Notes: generated from the sequence alone by a model not told the origin. A stretch of 64,000 bases of DNA from Glandiceps talaboti (GCF_964340395.1 NC_135550.1:868001-932000); one strand, 5' to 3'. Shown: positions 16,084-28,667, numbered from the stretch's first letter. Numbers and translations: made by a program.

Positions 16084-16400
16084 TTACACCCAATCTGTGA
16101 AATTGCCCAATTCATGAAATGGGTAGCCCAGTTCATGAAATAGTCAATCGTGCTGCCCAGGTTATGAAGTGGGTATGGTAAGATATGTCCAGTATATGAA
16201 ATGAGCATCTTTTATAGGACACACACAACATAGATTAAGAATCAAATAACTTTATTATCATGTATTTACAAACTCATCACTTCATAATTCTTATTTTATT
16301 ATAATTCAGTGTAGTTTGTGTTTTTAATACAGTTCGATAATCAACACCCCAGTTCAAAACTCTTGCCCCGAAAATTTAATTTCGCTCTTTTAGATTACAC
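16084..16400 (+). mobile_element. TTACACCC MITE, copy C, truncated by minisatellite
   Basis: Matches copy D from its left end through the middle, then departs after TTTCGCTCTTTTAGAT where copy D continues to its right terminus. The 22-bp minisatellite begins at this break. Confidence 0.85.
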
Positions 16401-16403
16401 TTA

Positions 16404-17490
16404 TCTTACACTGTGCCGTTTACCATGCACTGTGCCATGACTTATCCTACACTATGCCACGACTTATCTTGCACTGTGCCACCGTTTATTCTGCACTGTG
16501 CCACGACTTGTCATGCACTGTGCCACCGTTTATTCTGCACTGTGCCACAAATTGTCATGCACTGTGCCACGACTTATACTACACTGTGCCACGAATTGTC
16601 ATGCACTGTGCCACGACTTATCCTACACTGTGCCACGAATTGTCATGCACTGTGCCACCGTTTATTCTGCAATGTGCCACGACTTGTCATGCACTGTGCC
16701 ACCGTTTATTCTGCACTGTGCCACGACTTGTCATGCACTGTGTCACCGTTTATTCTGCACTGTGCCACGAATTGTCATGCACTGTGCCACCGTTTATTCT
16801 GCACTGTGCCACCGTTTATTCTGCACTGTGACACGACTTGTCATGCACTGTGCCACCGTTTATTCTGCACTGTGCCACGACTTGTCATGCACTGTGCCAC
16901 CGTTTATTCTGCACTGTGCCACTTGTCATGCACTGTGCCACCGTTTATTCTGCACTGTGCCACGACTTGTCATGTACTGTGCCACCGTTTATTCTGCAGT
17001 GTGCCACGTCTTGTCATGTACAGTGCCACCGTTTATTCTGCACTGTGCCACGACTTGTCATGCACTGTGCCACGGCTTGTCATGCACTGTGCCACCGTTT
17101 ATTCTGCATAGTGCCACGACTTGTCATGCACTGTGCCACCGTTTATTCTACACTGTGCCACGACTTGTCATGTACTGTGCCACCGTTTATTCTGCACTGT
17201 GCCACGAATTGTCATGCACTGTGCCACCGTTTATGCTGTACTGTGCCACGAATTGCCATGCACTGTGTCACCGTTTATTCTGCACTGTGCCACGACTTGT
17301 CATGCACTGTGCCACCGTTTATTCTGCACTGTGCCACGAATTGTCATGCACTGTGCCACCGTTTATTCTGCACTGTGCCACGACTTGTCATGTACTGTGC
17401 CACCGTTTATTCTGCACTGTGCCACGAATTGCCATACACTGTGCCACCGTTTATTCTGCACTGTGCCACGACTTGTCATGCACTGTGCCA
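16404..17490. repeat. 22-bp minisatellite, ~49 units
   Basis: Every unit begins CACTGTGCCAC. Two main types alternate: CGTTTATTCTG and GACTTGTCATG (with GAATTGTCATG and GACTTATCCTA variants). Since 22 is not a multiple of 3, the frame shifts at each unit and repeats every 66 bp. All three plus frames stay open for most of the array, giving overlapping cysteine/histidine-rich frames of 125-341 residues. These are best read as by-products of the array. No spacers, so not CRISPR. Confidence 0.95.
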
Positions 17491-17507
17491 CCTCTCTGTA
17501 GTGTGAC

Positions 17508-19290
17508 CGAGCCTGCACTTTAACGAACCCAATAACTTGAAATATTCTGAACTTTTCGTTTTACCTTAATAATCGCTCCCAGGAGTCAGTGCATTTTCTT
17601 AGAAAGCACATGCAGAAACCGTATCCATGGTAACAGCTTATATAATTTCGCTTTCCCGGAAATTTGGTGAATACAGTACATACATTAGCAATGCCATTAT
17701 GGTCACAATAGTCGAATAGTCGTGATAGATAAAAACAAAAAACATAGATGTGCCGTCTGTGGCTATGTATGTGAGTTATATTACCTCAGTAGATTCATGA
17801 TGCAGACTAAATGTACTACATGCTCAGAAATACTAAATGTTCACTTTACAAATCCCATCATTTAGCCATCTGTAAAAAAACATCAGTACCAAACGATGTT
17901 AAGTTGGATTTCATCATGTCATGTGCATTATAGTGTCAATAGCATCTATTTTTACTCAAAATTAAGCAAACATGGGCAGTCAAACAAGTTACAAAACGCT
18001 TAATGTTTGGGAGTTTGTTAATTTTCCACCCAATGAGCGAACATGGATACATTTAGACCAGTTAAAAGTGAATCGTTCGAGTTAGCTAGTGAATAGACAT
18101 TTAAGCCTTTGCTAACAAATTACTCAACGCACACATTTACTGGTATTAGGCAGCGTTAAGAAACAACGGCTAATGAAGTACAGGACTATTTGAGAGTGGA
18201 TTTTCATATCAGAAAGGAACTGTAAGGCAATTTAGTAAGTTGAACTTTGCTTTGACCATCTTGCAGTTATCGTGAATCTCAGAGATGTAGAAATCGGGTC
18301 TTCAATGATCATAGTTTTTTTACTCTAATCCCTACTTACAAGCCGTCGCTATGGATGCGGATATTGTTGCTATGCTTAGTGTTCCTGTTTTGCCTAACAT
18401 GGTCACTTTGTATTCACAAATTTTATATCGACATGATATGCTAAAAGGAGATTCCAAATAAAAAACCAACATACACCGACAAGTTTGTTAGTTTTTAATT
18501 AGTCTTTGACCTAACATGCATACCAACAGTGGGATCACCATGTTTTGAATACTTTAGAAACCTTTACGGTGTAATTTGTTCATAAACAATGTATGTTTCA
18601 AACACTTGTATGCATTTATGTTATATTGATTGCCAGAGGAGACTGGAAGGGGTGCAGAGCATGGTGGGTAAAAAAAACAGTGATAGCCCGTGAGCCTCCA
18701 ATTAACAATTGTGTACATTTCAATCGTGTGGTACGTTACGGTTTACAAATGGTGGCTGCTCCGTGCTCACCAGCCGTATTTTGGGGTATTTTCAACTCGC
18801 CTTGACTTTCAAAGGAATTCATCATTTTAGATACTATAGAAGCAAAAATCTCGCCTGATATTTCTTCCTCCGTGGTACAAGAATCAAGTTTGGAATTATT
18901 GATAGGAATACTGATTTTTCGGCGATTTCGTGAAGCATACTTCACCCCCTAGGTCGTTAATTTCGGCCTAGTTTTTCGCCCATTTGTGTTTTCATTTTGG
19001 CAAAAATTGTTGTACATTATTTTTTTAAAAACAATTTTTTAAATATAATTAGACAATATGTTAACTATGTAAGCTTCAAACTTCATACAGTTTCGTATCC
19101 TTAATTTTCCAATTAAGTGGTACGTGCGTACATCATGTATAATTAACCGTAAATACATATTCAGAGGCTGTACGTCATTCTTTGTCTTCCCCCCCACCCC
19201 ATGAATCTTGTATTCAACGAGTCAAAAGTATTGGTAGAGTCAGTCTTGCCACACTGGCGGCCAGGACATCCGTGGAAATATCCACACCAA
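17508..19290. other. Unassigned intergenic DNA
   Basis: No repeat family, RNA gene or coding exon was recognised. Small open frames at 18593-18945 on both strands lack support. Confidence 0.45.
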
Positions 19291-19304
19291 ACTACAGAAT
19301 AACG

Positions 19305-19391
19305 ATGTTTAAGATAGTGTTGATCTTCAGCTTGATTTTCTTTGTACAGGCGTCGCCTCCGGCAGCTCTCCCTTGGAAGAAATATGCCGAG
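19305..19391 (+). CDS. Candidate signal-peptide exon of a secreted protein
   Basis: From ATG at 19305 the peptide reads Met-Phe-Lys, a hydrophobic run of about 11 residues (IVLIFSLIFFV), then Gln-Ala-Ser and a proline-rich start. That is a textbook signal peptide with a likely cut after the Ala-Ser region. The exon can end at a good donor (GAG|GTTAGT) in phase 0 after 29 codons. A possible acceptor at about 19905 leads in that phase to a stop after nine codons, so the next exon is not settled. The LINE at 20-26 kb lies downstream and may interrupt the gene. The frame has upstream in-frame sequence to 19182 starting with ATG, but the hydrophobic run would then be internal. Confidence 0.35.
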
Positions 19392-20230
19392 GTTAGTTGT
19401 GGGTTCATATTAATTTTGTAGACTAGATGAGGCAAATGTTTCATCATACTACAACATAAGTCATCCAGGATGATATATTCAGTTGTTGTTTCAAGTTCAT
19501 ACTAAGAAATTCAACAAGTCCTACATGCAAACTGTGTGTGTATTAGTTTAGTAGCTTAGGAGCAAATCGTGACTCATCTGTTAAATCGATTCGTAGATCA
19601 TTTCGTTACAGGTCACCAAATTCTAAGCATTCTAATTCTATGAATGGCGTATTTCGTACCTCGAGGGTCTTTGTTTTGGCCAAAATAACAACTTAGCATC
19701 TCTAGTGTCCAGAGTTTATCGTCAAAATTGTATCAATAATTGTAAAAAGCTAACTATTACGTCTCCCCTCTCCGCTATGGCATTTCCCTATTTCAAACAG
19801 CGAGATTTTATTCTCACGGATTTTCGGAATAAAAACCACCCATACCCTTTCTAACAACTATATAAAATACATAAATGAACTTTAAATAACTAAATCCAAC
19901 CTATAGCTACGTCTTGTCCATTCTGTCAATTCTTGACAAGTACGTTCGCTCGAGCTGCAAAAGGTAGGTCATTTATTTTATTTATTTACTCTACGACCCC
20001 TTTCAATGAGAGTGTGAGAGACAATTAAAAGTCTTTAAAAATATACACATCAAACACACTTTCAAGAAACAAACGTCAACAGATATATACAGAAATTTCA
20101 GACAGAAAACATATACATTATACACAAGTGGGAAAAGAATATTTACAACGACAAATGAAAATTGAACAAAAACATACATAACAAAAGCAGAAGTCAGTTT
20201 CCTGGCAAATGAAAGAAAATATATGTAAAA

Positions 20231-20531
20231 TTACTCAAATTTTGATATAATAATTTTGGCGAATTTTGCAAGTGTTTCGGTGTAAATTGCATGTCTAGCT
20301 TGAGTTACTTGTTTGTTAATAGCCTTTGTGAATTTACAATTGAAATTAAACGTCATACCCAAATATACATACTCACTGCAAACTTCAATTTTGTAATGAC
20401 CAAAAGTAAAAAAATTATGTTTCTTTACTTTGCCTTTAGAGAAAATTACCACTTTGGTTTTACTAGTATTAACAATTAGGTGCCAATTTTGACAATAAGT
20501 GTGAACTGCATTGAGTGCATGTTGTACATAA
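20231..20531 (-). pseudogene. LINE reverse transcriptase, post-palm fragment
   Basis: The frame reads Asn-Thr-Ser-Lys-Thr-Lys-Val-Val-Ile-Phe-Ser-Lys-Gly, then Tyr-Val-Tyr-Leu-Gly-Met-Thr-Phe and Lys-Gln-Val-Thr-Gln-Ala-Arg. These are the conserved segments after the YADD box (the K.vvF and YLG motifs). The open frame extends beyond the apparent ATG to 20531, where it meets an insertion. Similarity is lost after about 20285. Confidence 0.8.
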
Positions 20532-21234
20532 CCTTAACGTGGCGGTTTACACATGTGTACGCGGCTGAAGTCGCGGTTGTTGGAAAAACAGATACTATCA
20601 CACATAAATTAACAGTTTTGAGAACTGATATAATGTTTGAGCGATCAATTTCGAAGGTAATAAGAACGTGTATTTGATGCCGAAACACGTTGTAATGGAT
20701 GTCAAAGGTCACGCCTGTCACGAGTACGACGTACTCGTGACAGGCACTGGGTACGAGCACGACGTTCTCGTGACCGTCGCCTGTCAGCAAACTCGGACAA
20801 AAAACAAGTTGAAAAAAAAGTTGAAAAAAAAGTTGAAAAAAAACCAAAAAACTTTTTGACTTTCAATCATATATAATCCTTCTGGTTTGACGAAAAATAA
20901 AACAATATTCTCTAATAAATGGAAACTTATTTCAATTAAAATAATGTGAACATTAATAAAAGTACATAAATGGTTAAAATTAGTTTGTAAGTACGAAAAA
21001 TATAAAATACTACAGCTAAAGTAAAATAATAATTTTGGCCTGAACGGCTTGCCATAGGGAAGTTTTGTCTTACAAATTTGAACTTTTTGCTTTGATATTT
21101 CTATTTTGAACCAAAAAAATAATGTTTTGTCCTATGAAAGAAATTTTTATCCTTGTACTGAATATTTTGCTCTCAAAAAATTTATTATTTCTTCCACAAA
21201 TGTATTGTTCCTATGTCATCTCTGGGCCACTGTA
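20532..21234. other. ~700-bp insertion inside the LINE
   Basis: LINE coding sequence stops just after the palm motif at 21235 and resumes at 20531 in the expected place. The insert contains a perfect palindrome (20713-20745), a short GTTGAAAAAAAA tandem repeat (20808-20842) and otherwise AT-rich DNA. No terminal inverted repeats were found. Confidence 0.6.
20713..20745. repeat. Perfect 16-bp inverted repeat
   Basis: GCCTGTCACGAGTACG and its exact complement are separated by a single A. A second, imperfect palindrome (GTACGAGCACGACGTTCTCG) follows at once. Confidence 0.9.
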
Positions 21235-22040
21235 ATTTTGTAACTCCGCTGTGTTTCTGCAAGAACAATAGTATCATCAGTATACAGGATAGCATATAAA
21301 CGTAAAAACACTTCAACATCATCATCACTTAGAAATGTACTGAAATCATTTGCTAAATGGCCTAACCCTCTATAGCTTCTACAATGTACTAAATATTTAA
21401 AATCATTCAGGTAAATCGCAAATAAAAGGGGGGAGAGGTTTTCACCATGTCTTACACCAATATTACACATAAACAATTCTGAAATATTACCACAATTTGT
21501 GACACAAGATTTTGGCATTTGCATACATATTATAGATAACATTCAGAACTTTACCATTAATGCCATGGCTAATAAGTTTTTTTTCAAAGTCATCCTCTGT
21601 CAACTAGGTCAAAGGCTTTTTTGAAATCGATAAAGGCAGTATACTCTCTTCCTACGAGATAGATACAAATCAATAATACTATGCAAGACAAAGGTGTGAT
21701 CCATCGTACTATAACCTTCCCTAAATCCTGCCTGTTCCTCACCAAGGGTGTCAGTACTCTCAATGAACCAGCTTAGCCTGGGTGCGGACGTGAATAGCTT
21801 CCTAAGACAGCTAAGTAAAGTAATTCCGCTATAATTGTCTGGGTCATCAGGGTATCCCTTATTTTTATACAGGGGTTTTATCATACCAATACATCAATCA
21901 CTAGGGACTATACCTGTATCAAGCACCAGGTTAAAGAGGGTTACTATTATCTCTAAAATTCTGTCTGGGCTATTTTTTGATAAATTCTTTAGTGATATTA
22001 TCAATTCCACAGGCTTTCCTATTCTTAAGCTTTGGGTGAG
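21235..22040 (-). pseudogene. LINE reverse transcriptase palm fragment
   Basis: Recognisable in order on the minus strand: Ala-Cys-Gly-Ile-Asp-Asn; Asn-Tyr-Ser-Gly-Ile-Thr-Leu-Leu-Ser-Cys; Glu-Glu-Gln-Ala-Gly-Phe-Arg; Gly-Val-Arg-His-Gly-Glu-Asn-Leu-Ser-Pro; and Tyr-Thr-Asp-Asp in the catalytic YxDD position. At least two frameshifts and a TGA where Trp is expected (about 21890) make it non-functional. Confidence 0.85.
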
Positions 22041-23214
22041 GTTTTTTTATTTCTCATCTCCAATGAAATAGTCAGGCGGGTCGGGCGGGCGAAATAAAAA
22101 GGGGGGGGGCAAGAAAAAAAATGTATTTTTTCAGTTCTATTCTCTGTCCTTTCTGTCCTGTTAGTCTCTATACAACTTCATTTCTCTTCTCTTTATTGAA
22201 TTCCTTGTTACAAGTCTCTTTCCTTCATTTTAGCAAGGTTGACAAGTCTGTAGAACAACTTTGTAAGAAGATGATTAAATACTTATCATCCTGATGGGTG
22301 TAAATCTGTAGCCATGAACTATTGTATGATTTTATCAGGAGTACTAATACATCGCTAACAATGTTTTCAAGTTATCCAATTTGAACTTTAGTATGTAACT
22401 TTTTGAAACACTTACGTGATTGTCATCAGTGTGCTAGATGAATTTTCATTTATAAAAACCATTACTTCTATGAAACATTTTTCTTCAGTGTGAACTTGTC
22501 AAAATAATCCACCAGATAACATGTAAACATTTCTAGAACTCAGAACCCCTTTGGGATTTACTGTTTAAAAGTAATTAAAAGTAATAATGTAAACATCGGA
22601 ATGTCTTCAAAGGTCATGCATGTCATGGGTCATGAAACGCTATGGAGTCGGTCATTTCCCTGATAATACAACTGATTTAAAGCTAAAAACTGGTCAAGAA
22701 ATTAGGAATGCAGTATGACTTTTACAAATGTTAAGCATAATTTTGAATATCAGTGATGGAAATATTTTGCAGCAAAATGTACCGCGTGACAGTATTGATT
22801 TTGAGCCCTGTCCCTCATCAAACCTCAACGGCTTCTGCCATGATGAAAGACACATGCTGCTCTGACGTAACAAAGGGGTTGGGTGGGTGGGTGGTTGAGA
22901 GGGGGGGGGGTTAGACGGCGATGTTCTGCCAAAGTTTCCAACAAGTGGGGACACAGGCCTCTTGGTTCCAAAAAGTGGTGTCATTTGACAGGGAGTGGGG
23001 TCAATTATTATTGTCTATGAAATATTCATATAAATTATCTCAGACCACTATAGAGATACTGTGGTCTGAGATATTCCATTACGTATAGACCATTACCTAA
23101 CTACATAAAAAAATTCCATCCATAATAACAGTTCCAGTAAGCTATTTTTTGAAAATTGTGTACTACACATTACACCTTAGAAAAAGAAGGCAATTAAGAT
23201 TATGTAATTTTAAG

Positions 23215-23448
<234 letters not shown>

Positions 23449-23528
23449 ACTATTACGCTCTGCCACTGCGGCATAGAGCACTGTCTTAGCAGATTGATAC
23501 TCACCGAGTTATATATATATATATATAT
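23449..23528 (+). mobile_element. PLE 3' tail fragment with (TA)n
   Basis: Conserved tail from ATTACGCTCTG to CTCACCGAGTT, then about nine TA units. It sits exactly at the end of direct-repeat copy 1. Confidence 0.85.
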
Positions 23529-23797
23529 GAATGATATATTGTTTAGAAAGATTGGACAGCCAGGTAGTCACAATTTTTAAACTGAATATCAATGAATAGC
23601 AGTGCTAAAATTTATAATTCCCCTTTTTCAGACAAGGACAATGAACAACTTCAAAATAAGTCACAGTGAACATATGATTGAATAAAAACTTTGAGAAATC
23701 CTAAACTTGTAACCACTTGTTTCATTTTTAGAATTGTTAGTACACTGCTGTGTTTATCATTCCCTCTTCAAATTCATGACATTTTGAAGAAAAAAAA

Positions 23798-23930
23798 TCC
23801 CTGACTTTAAAAAGTACCAAATGTGAACGAAAAACTTACAAATAATAGTCAAACAAACTTTAAAATAATTTATTTTTTATTAATTAACCGTTACTGGCTG
23901 TGTATCATGATTTGGTCCTGCTATATCAAA
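23798..23930 (+). repeat. 133-bp direct repeat, copy 2
   Basis: Second copy; continues into unrelated DNA (TGACAGCATAG). The 482-bp spacing from copy 1 fits either a tandem duplication or a long insertion duplication around the PLE fragment. Confidence 0.95.
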
Positions 23931-24896
23931 TGACAGCATAGTTACGTACCGTAAACTTGCAATGATACGGAAAGCTGACATTAGGTGTCCTTGAAACTCA
24001 GAACTTGAATCTTTAACTAAAACTATCAACAAAGTCAAAGTTGGGATGCTCTGTAAATATTACATTAAATTTTTTCTGATTTGCACAACAAGTTCGTTCT
24101 TCATGTCTGACATGCATCGGCCGTCTATAGTGGCCATGCCAATGATTACGCATTGATTCAGTGCCCAACATTCACATGTGTCACTAGCACTGTCAACATC
24201 ATGCAACACGATCCCCTAACACGGAATCAAAATACACATGTACTCATTTAATTTAACCCATCAACAAATGAAAATCACAACCTGTCCCATAAATTTGGTT
24301 AACGAAGGCTTCTGAGCTGTGGCATGGCAGATAGATGTTCCGGTAGCAAGTTCAGTGTTTCGCACACGTCAGTGATTAGGTCAGAGGTCACGACAGTGAC
24401 AGTAGACAAAACATGTGACGAGAGACGTCCATTTCGACGTCTCATCTAATCCCTCTAATGTTTTAATTTGTAGATTAAGTTTATCAAAGTTGATCTTTTT
24501 GTAGCATTGTTTATGTTAACAATAGAACTGCGCGTTGTCACTGTATCTTATATGATGTCAACAAAACTTTCCCTTACCCAGTCAGTATACTTCTTGTGGG
24601 ATTCACGCCGAGTCAGAGCCTGGCCTGGTCCGGCCGTGGACTTAGATAATTTTGATGTCTGCCGTAAAATGAATGCGCCAAAGCGACGCAAGGTGGGAAA
24701 ATTATTGCTTCATTTGTAATTTTAGGGGGCCAATGTCGCAAGGTCGTGGCCTCGGCAGAACTGGCCTAAGACGCCATGGGGAACCTTACAATTTTGCTGT
24801 GCTCAGGGGTCGGTCGGAAATAAAAACACTTTTTTTTTCTGATGTCGGAGCTGCAAATTAGGGTCGGTCGGGAGATGAGAAACAGAAAAATAAAAA

Positions 24897-26230
24897 GGGC
24901 CGCCCTTAACTACAAGTTTTTGGACTTCATCCACAGTGAAAGGAAAATTAATAAACTCATTGGCAGAGTGGCTTACAGTGCTTGGATTAAAATTCGCACC
25001 ATCTTGCTCAGAACTGTTACAGTTTTGGCTGAGGTTCTTGAAATGACCAAAAAAGGCTTCAATGGACACCTTTCCTAACTTAATTTCGGGGTTACTCGCC
25101 TTATTAATAATATCCCAGAATTCTTTGGAATTGTCCTTCTTTAGATTCCTTAATTTCTTATGCAAACTGTTGTGGTAGCATCTGTATTTTTGCTTAATTA
25201 GCTTTTTATATGCTTTTATTTCTATTCCTTATCGCCATTTTCGCTTCGAGAGTGTTAATTTTCTTTAGCCTATTTTTGGTTCTAATATATTAACACCTTT
25301 GCTGTAAACAAACATTATCAAACCATAGTTTGTTCGAATTCAACTGTTTCTTAATGAATTTTGATTTTTTTAGAAATAACTTCTTTGGTCATACCGACCG
25401 ACTTTGCAGTACTTATGAAAATCTCACACAGATCTGTAGTTAAGATGTCCACGTCAACTTGCTGCAACATACATTTGTTAGTAATAACAATCTTTTTATT
25501 TAGGGTTTCAATGGCCTCTGCATGCTCATTAAATGTGTTTTGAAGACACCTGAAAGTTCAGTCTGCCATTTAGTTTTGAGTGAGTTAAAATTACCGTTTA
25601 CAGAATTAGAAGTAGGAATAACCTGAGAGGTGTCACTGGAAGATTCATTAACAGAACTTGCAATTTTCGCTTTGATAATAAGGTTTACATGACAATGTAC
25701 ATCCGAAAGACAGCTGTTAAATGAATCAATTTCAAAATCTGTAACTAGTGGAAACAAGGATGGAGATGCAATTGCATAATCTACTGTGCAAGAACCATTA
25801 GGTTTATAACATGTAAAGTTTCCCTGGCCATAGTCTTTTCCCAGTCTTCCATTGACAATCTTCAGATTTAAACCTTTACAGACTTCAAGTAAATCAAACC
25901 CATTATTATTAGTAGATTTATCATGGTTATATCTTTGAGTTGTAATCCCCAATTGATCCAAATTATGCACACTATCATAAATATTTCCAATATCAATTAC
26001 ACAATTTAGAACAGTTTCTTCCTCAATTGTAATGATATCACTGAGAGTACCTGTGATACAGATTAGCTCATGCAAACAGATTAGCTCAATATTGCACATG
26101 CGCATAGCCTTTTCCACGTTTAAGCAGCTGTCATATCGCATATTTTGCGGCTCCAGCCAGTTTTCATTGTCCACCACTGATAAAACGTTAGGCTGGAAGT
26201 GACAGAATAGACAAGACGTATGTTGCATTT
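24897..26230 (-). pseudogene. LINE endonuclease domain and linker
   Basis: The minus frame at 26228-25500 has the second half of an APE-type endonuclease: Gly-Phe-Asp-Leu-Leu-Glu-Val-Cys, then Gly-Asn-Phe-Thr-Cys-Tyr-Lys, Ser-Cys-Thr-Val-Asp-Tyr-Ala-Ile and Leu-Ser-Asp-Val-His-Cys-His at the position of the catalytic S-D-H box. The linker to the reverse transcriptase continues to 24897 through several frameshifts (Lys-Ser-Val-Gly-Met-Thr-Lys near 25400; Lys-Glu-Phe-Trp-Asp-Ile-Ile near 25120). The first half of the endonuclease is missing. Not functional. Confidence 0.85.
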
Positions 26231-27696
26231 AATGATCTAAAGTTGTTTTTTGTATTTTTATAGTCATTAGAATGGGATGGGTTGGTCCGTGCGAATGAAA
26301 TCTGTTCGCACTCTCGCTATTTGAAATAGGGAAGAACCAGAGCGGAGAGGGAAGACGTGACGAACCTAGTAGCATATACATCCAGAGCTACCCACACATA
26401 ACATGTTATGGTCAAACGAAATGTTTTAGGGACCGGACAGAATTTATGGCAGGGGGGGGGGCTGGGGAGAAATTATCTCTGACTTGATTTTTTTCCTGCC
26501 CCCCCCCATCCACTGTGACCAAAATTTCACAGTCCCCCCTTTCAAAAGTATAAAAATTTCATGCCCCCCCCCCAAAAAAAAGAAGAAAAAAAAGTGCACA
26601 ATATCCTGCCCCCTACAATAACTAAAAAGAGTACAATTTGTTTTGTTACTGTAGCACAACTGTAATATTTCTTTTGGTACTACTATTATGTTACTATTTC
26701 AGCCCAAACAACTTAGTAGTTGTAGAGGAAGTTTTTTAGAAAACAAAACAAAATAAAACATTTTGACCATACATGTAATCATACACATGTGGTATAATCT
26801 TATTCATTTCCCAACTAGACACCAAAAGTAGTCATCACTTAATACCAAGGCATTTGATGTGGTGGTTTTAACTGTCATTCACTGATACATACACAGAAAC
26901 ACAGACACAGAGTAAACACACATTCACATGCGTGATTTGTGAAAAACTGTAGTGGTGGGGAGTATCTAAGGACATCACATCACCTACACAGTGTATTCAA
27001 ATATCTATTTATACTCATAGCACAATAACTATCTAATGTCAGACATTTGTGATGTCATGAAGTGCTAGCAAACTAAGGATTTTATGCACACTGAGGTCTG
27101 ACAAATATAGCTTTCACTTTCCTACACCAAATGCATTACCAATACACATGTAAATATAAGACATTTGTGACTTCATGAAAGTGCAAAGAAATTCAGAATG
27201 TTGTGGAATACTTAGATGTAATCAATATGCTTTCAGTTCCAAAACCATACATATTTAAACCTATAGTGTCAGGCATTTGTGACTTCATGATGGGGACAGC
27301 AAATTCAGAATTGTATTCAATACACTGTACAGTGATCAGATGAGTATATACGGCCAGAAGGCAACTACCAAAGTTAGTGCAAAGTCACTGATGAAAAAAA
27401 CACTTAACACCACGCAGACATCTAAATGCTTTACAATATTTAGTACAGATAGATGCATTTGATGATGCTGAGGAGGGAAATAGTTTGATTTCACTGGTTT
27501 TAGATAGAAAGAAAGACAAGTCTTGCCTCACATCTTCAGACTCTAGTGAGTCTGAGAGTGAAACTCAAGAATAGTGTCAAGGAAAGAAATAAAACACCTA
27601 TCTAAATTAATCTGGCCAGACGTTTTTGTATTTACATTTTTCACCAAAAGGTCACTTTTTAATCACATAAATTACAGGTCCTATGCTAGTATATTA

Positions 27697-27814
<118 letters not shown>

Positions 27815-27839
27815 TTAGTAGTACTGGAACTCTTTCTTG

Positions 27840-27882
27840 GTTGTAACTCGGAGTTTCACGCATTGCGCGATCATCAGACAAC
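27840..27882 (-). ncRNA. Hammerhead ribozyme in PLE fragment
   Basis: Minus strand: stem I GTTGT/ACAAC, core CTGATGA, stem II CGC/GCG with loop GCAAT, GAAAC, stem III ACT-CCG-AGT, cleavage site GTT. All conserved core bases are present. It is a type I (open stem I) form with a very short stem III, as described for Penelope-like elements. Confidence 0.8.
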
Positions 27883-27937
27883 TGCGCTCTGGCACTGCGG
27901 TATAGAGCACTGTCTTAGCAGATTGATACACACCGAG

Positions 27938-27938
<1 letters not shown>
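27882..27938 (+). mobile_element. PLE 3' tail fragment, opposite strand to adjacent hammerhead
   Basis: GCGCTCTGGCACTGCGG to CACACCGAGTT in plus orientation, followed by (TA)n (27939-28025). It abuts a minus-strand hammerhead, so an inversion joint lies at about 27881. Confidence 0.8.
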
Positions 27939-28025
<87 letters not shown>

Positions 28026-28029
<4 letters not shown>

Positions 28030-28066
28030 CTGATGATCGCAATATGCGTGAAACTCCGAGTTACAC
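28026..28066 (+). ncRNA. Hammerhead ribozyme in PLE fragment
   Basis: Stem I GTGT (28026-28029) with ACAC (28063-28066); CTGATGA at 28030-28036; stem II CGCA-ATA-TGCG; GAAAC at 28050-28054; stem III 28053-28055 with 28059-28061; predicted cleavage after 28062. It leads without a break into the PLE tail ending at 28143. Confidence 0.85.
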
Positions 28067-28142
28067 CCAAGAAAGAGTTCCAGTACTACCAAAACTATTA
28101 CGCTCTGCCACTGCGGTATAGAGCAGATTGATACTCACCGAG

Positions 28143-28143
<1 letters not shown>
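28067..28143 (+). mobile_element. PLE 3' tail after hammerhead
   Basis: Contains CAAGAAAGAGTTCCAGTACT, ACCAAAACTATTACGCTCTG and CTCACCGAGTT, with a short internal deletion in the GAGCACTGTCTTAGC part compared with other tails. It is followed by (TA)n (28144-28225, and 28246-28344 after a 20-bp break). Confidence 0.85.
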
Positions 28144-28229
<86 letters not shown>

Positions 28230-28258
28230 AAATACACAAGATATATAAATATATATAT

Positions 28259-28344
<86 letters not shown>

Positions 28345-28346
<2 letters not shown>

Positions 28347-28402
28347 CTCGGTGAGTATCAATCTGCTAAGACAGTGCTCTATACCGCAGTGGCAGAGCGT
28401 AA
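28345..28402 (-). mobile_element. PLE 3' tail, inverted copy
   Basis: Reverse complement of the tail, starting AACTCGGTGAGT at the end of the (TA)n. With 28067-28143 it forms two tails facing each other across a shared (TA)n. Confidence 0.85.
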
Positions 28403-28666
28403 TATATATATATTACATATTATATTATTTATTTGCCAGAGGTTGAAATATTTTTACATATCAAGTGAGGAAAATGAAATAATCAAGTAATCACATCGCC
28501 AATTAGAAAAAGTATATATAACAGAATAACTTGAACTTCTGGCTGGACCACAAAAATAGTTTGTTCAAACTAGTCGAGTTCGAGGCCCAAGGAAAACATA
28601 TACAGTAATATGATATAAAAAAATAACCAAAAAAAACCCCTTGAAATAACAGACCAAAACGAAAGC

Positions 28667-28667
<1 letters not shown>

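Noticed and set aside
16404-17490. CRISPR-like array
   Set aside because: Units are contiguous 22-mers with no unique spacers, and the DNA is eukaryotic. It is a minisatellite.
16498-17523. 341-codon Cys/His-rich protein gene
   Set aside because: All three plus frames are equally open because of unit length and content; no start context, splice sites or family match.
28560-28600. tRNA-like B box (GTTCGAGGC)
   Set aside because: No matching A box or cloverleaf could be drawn around it.
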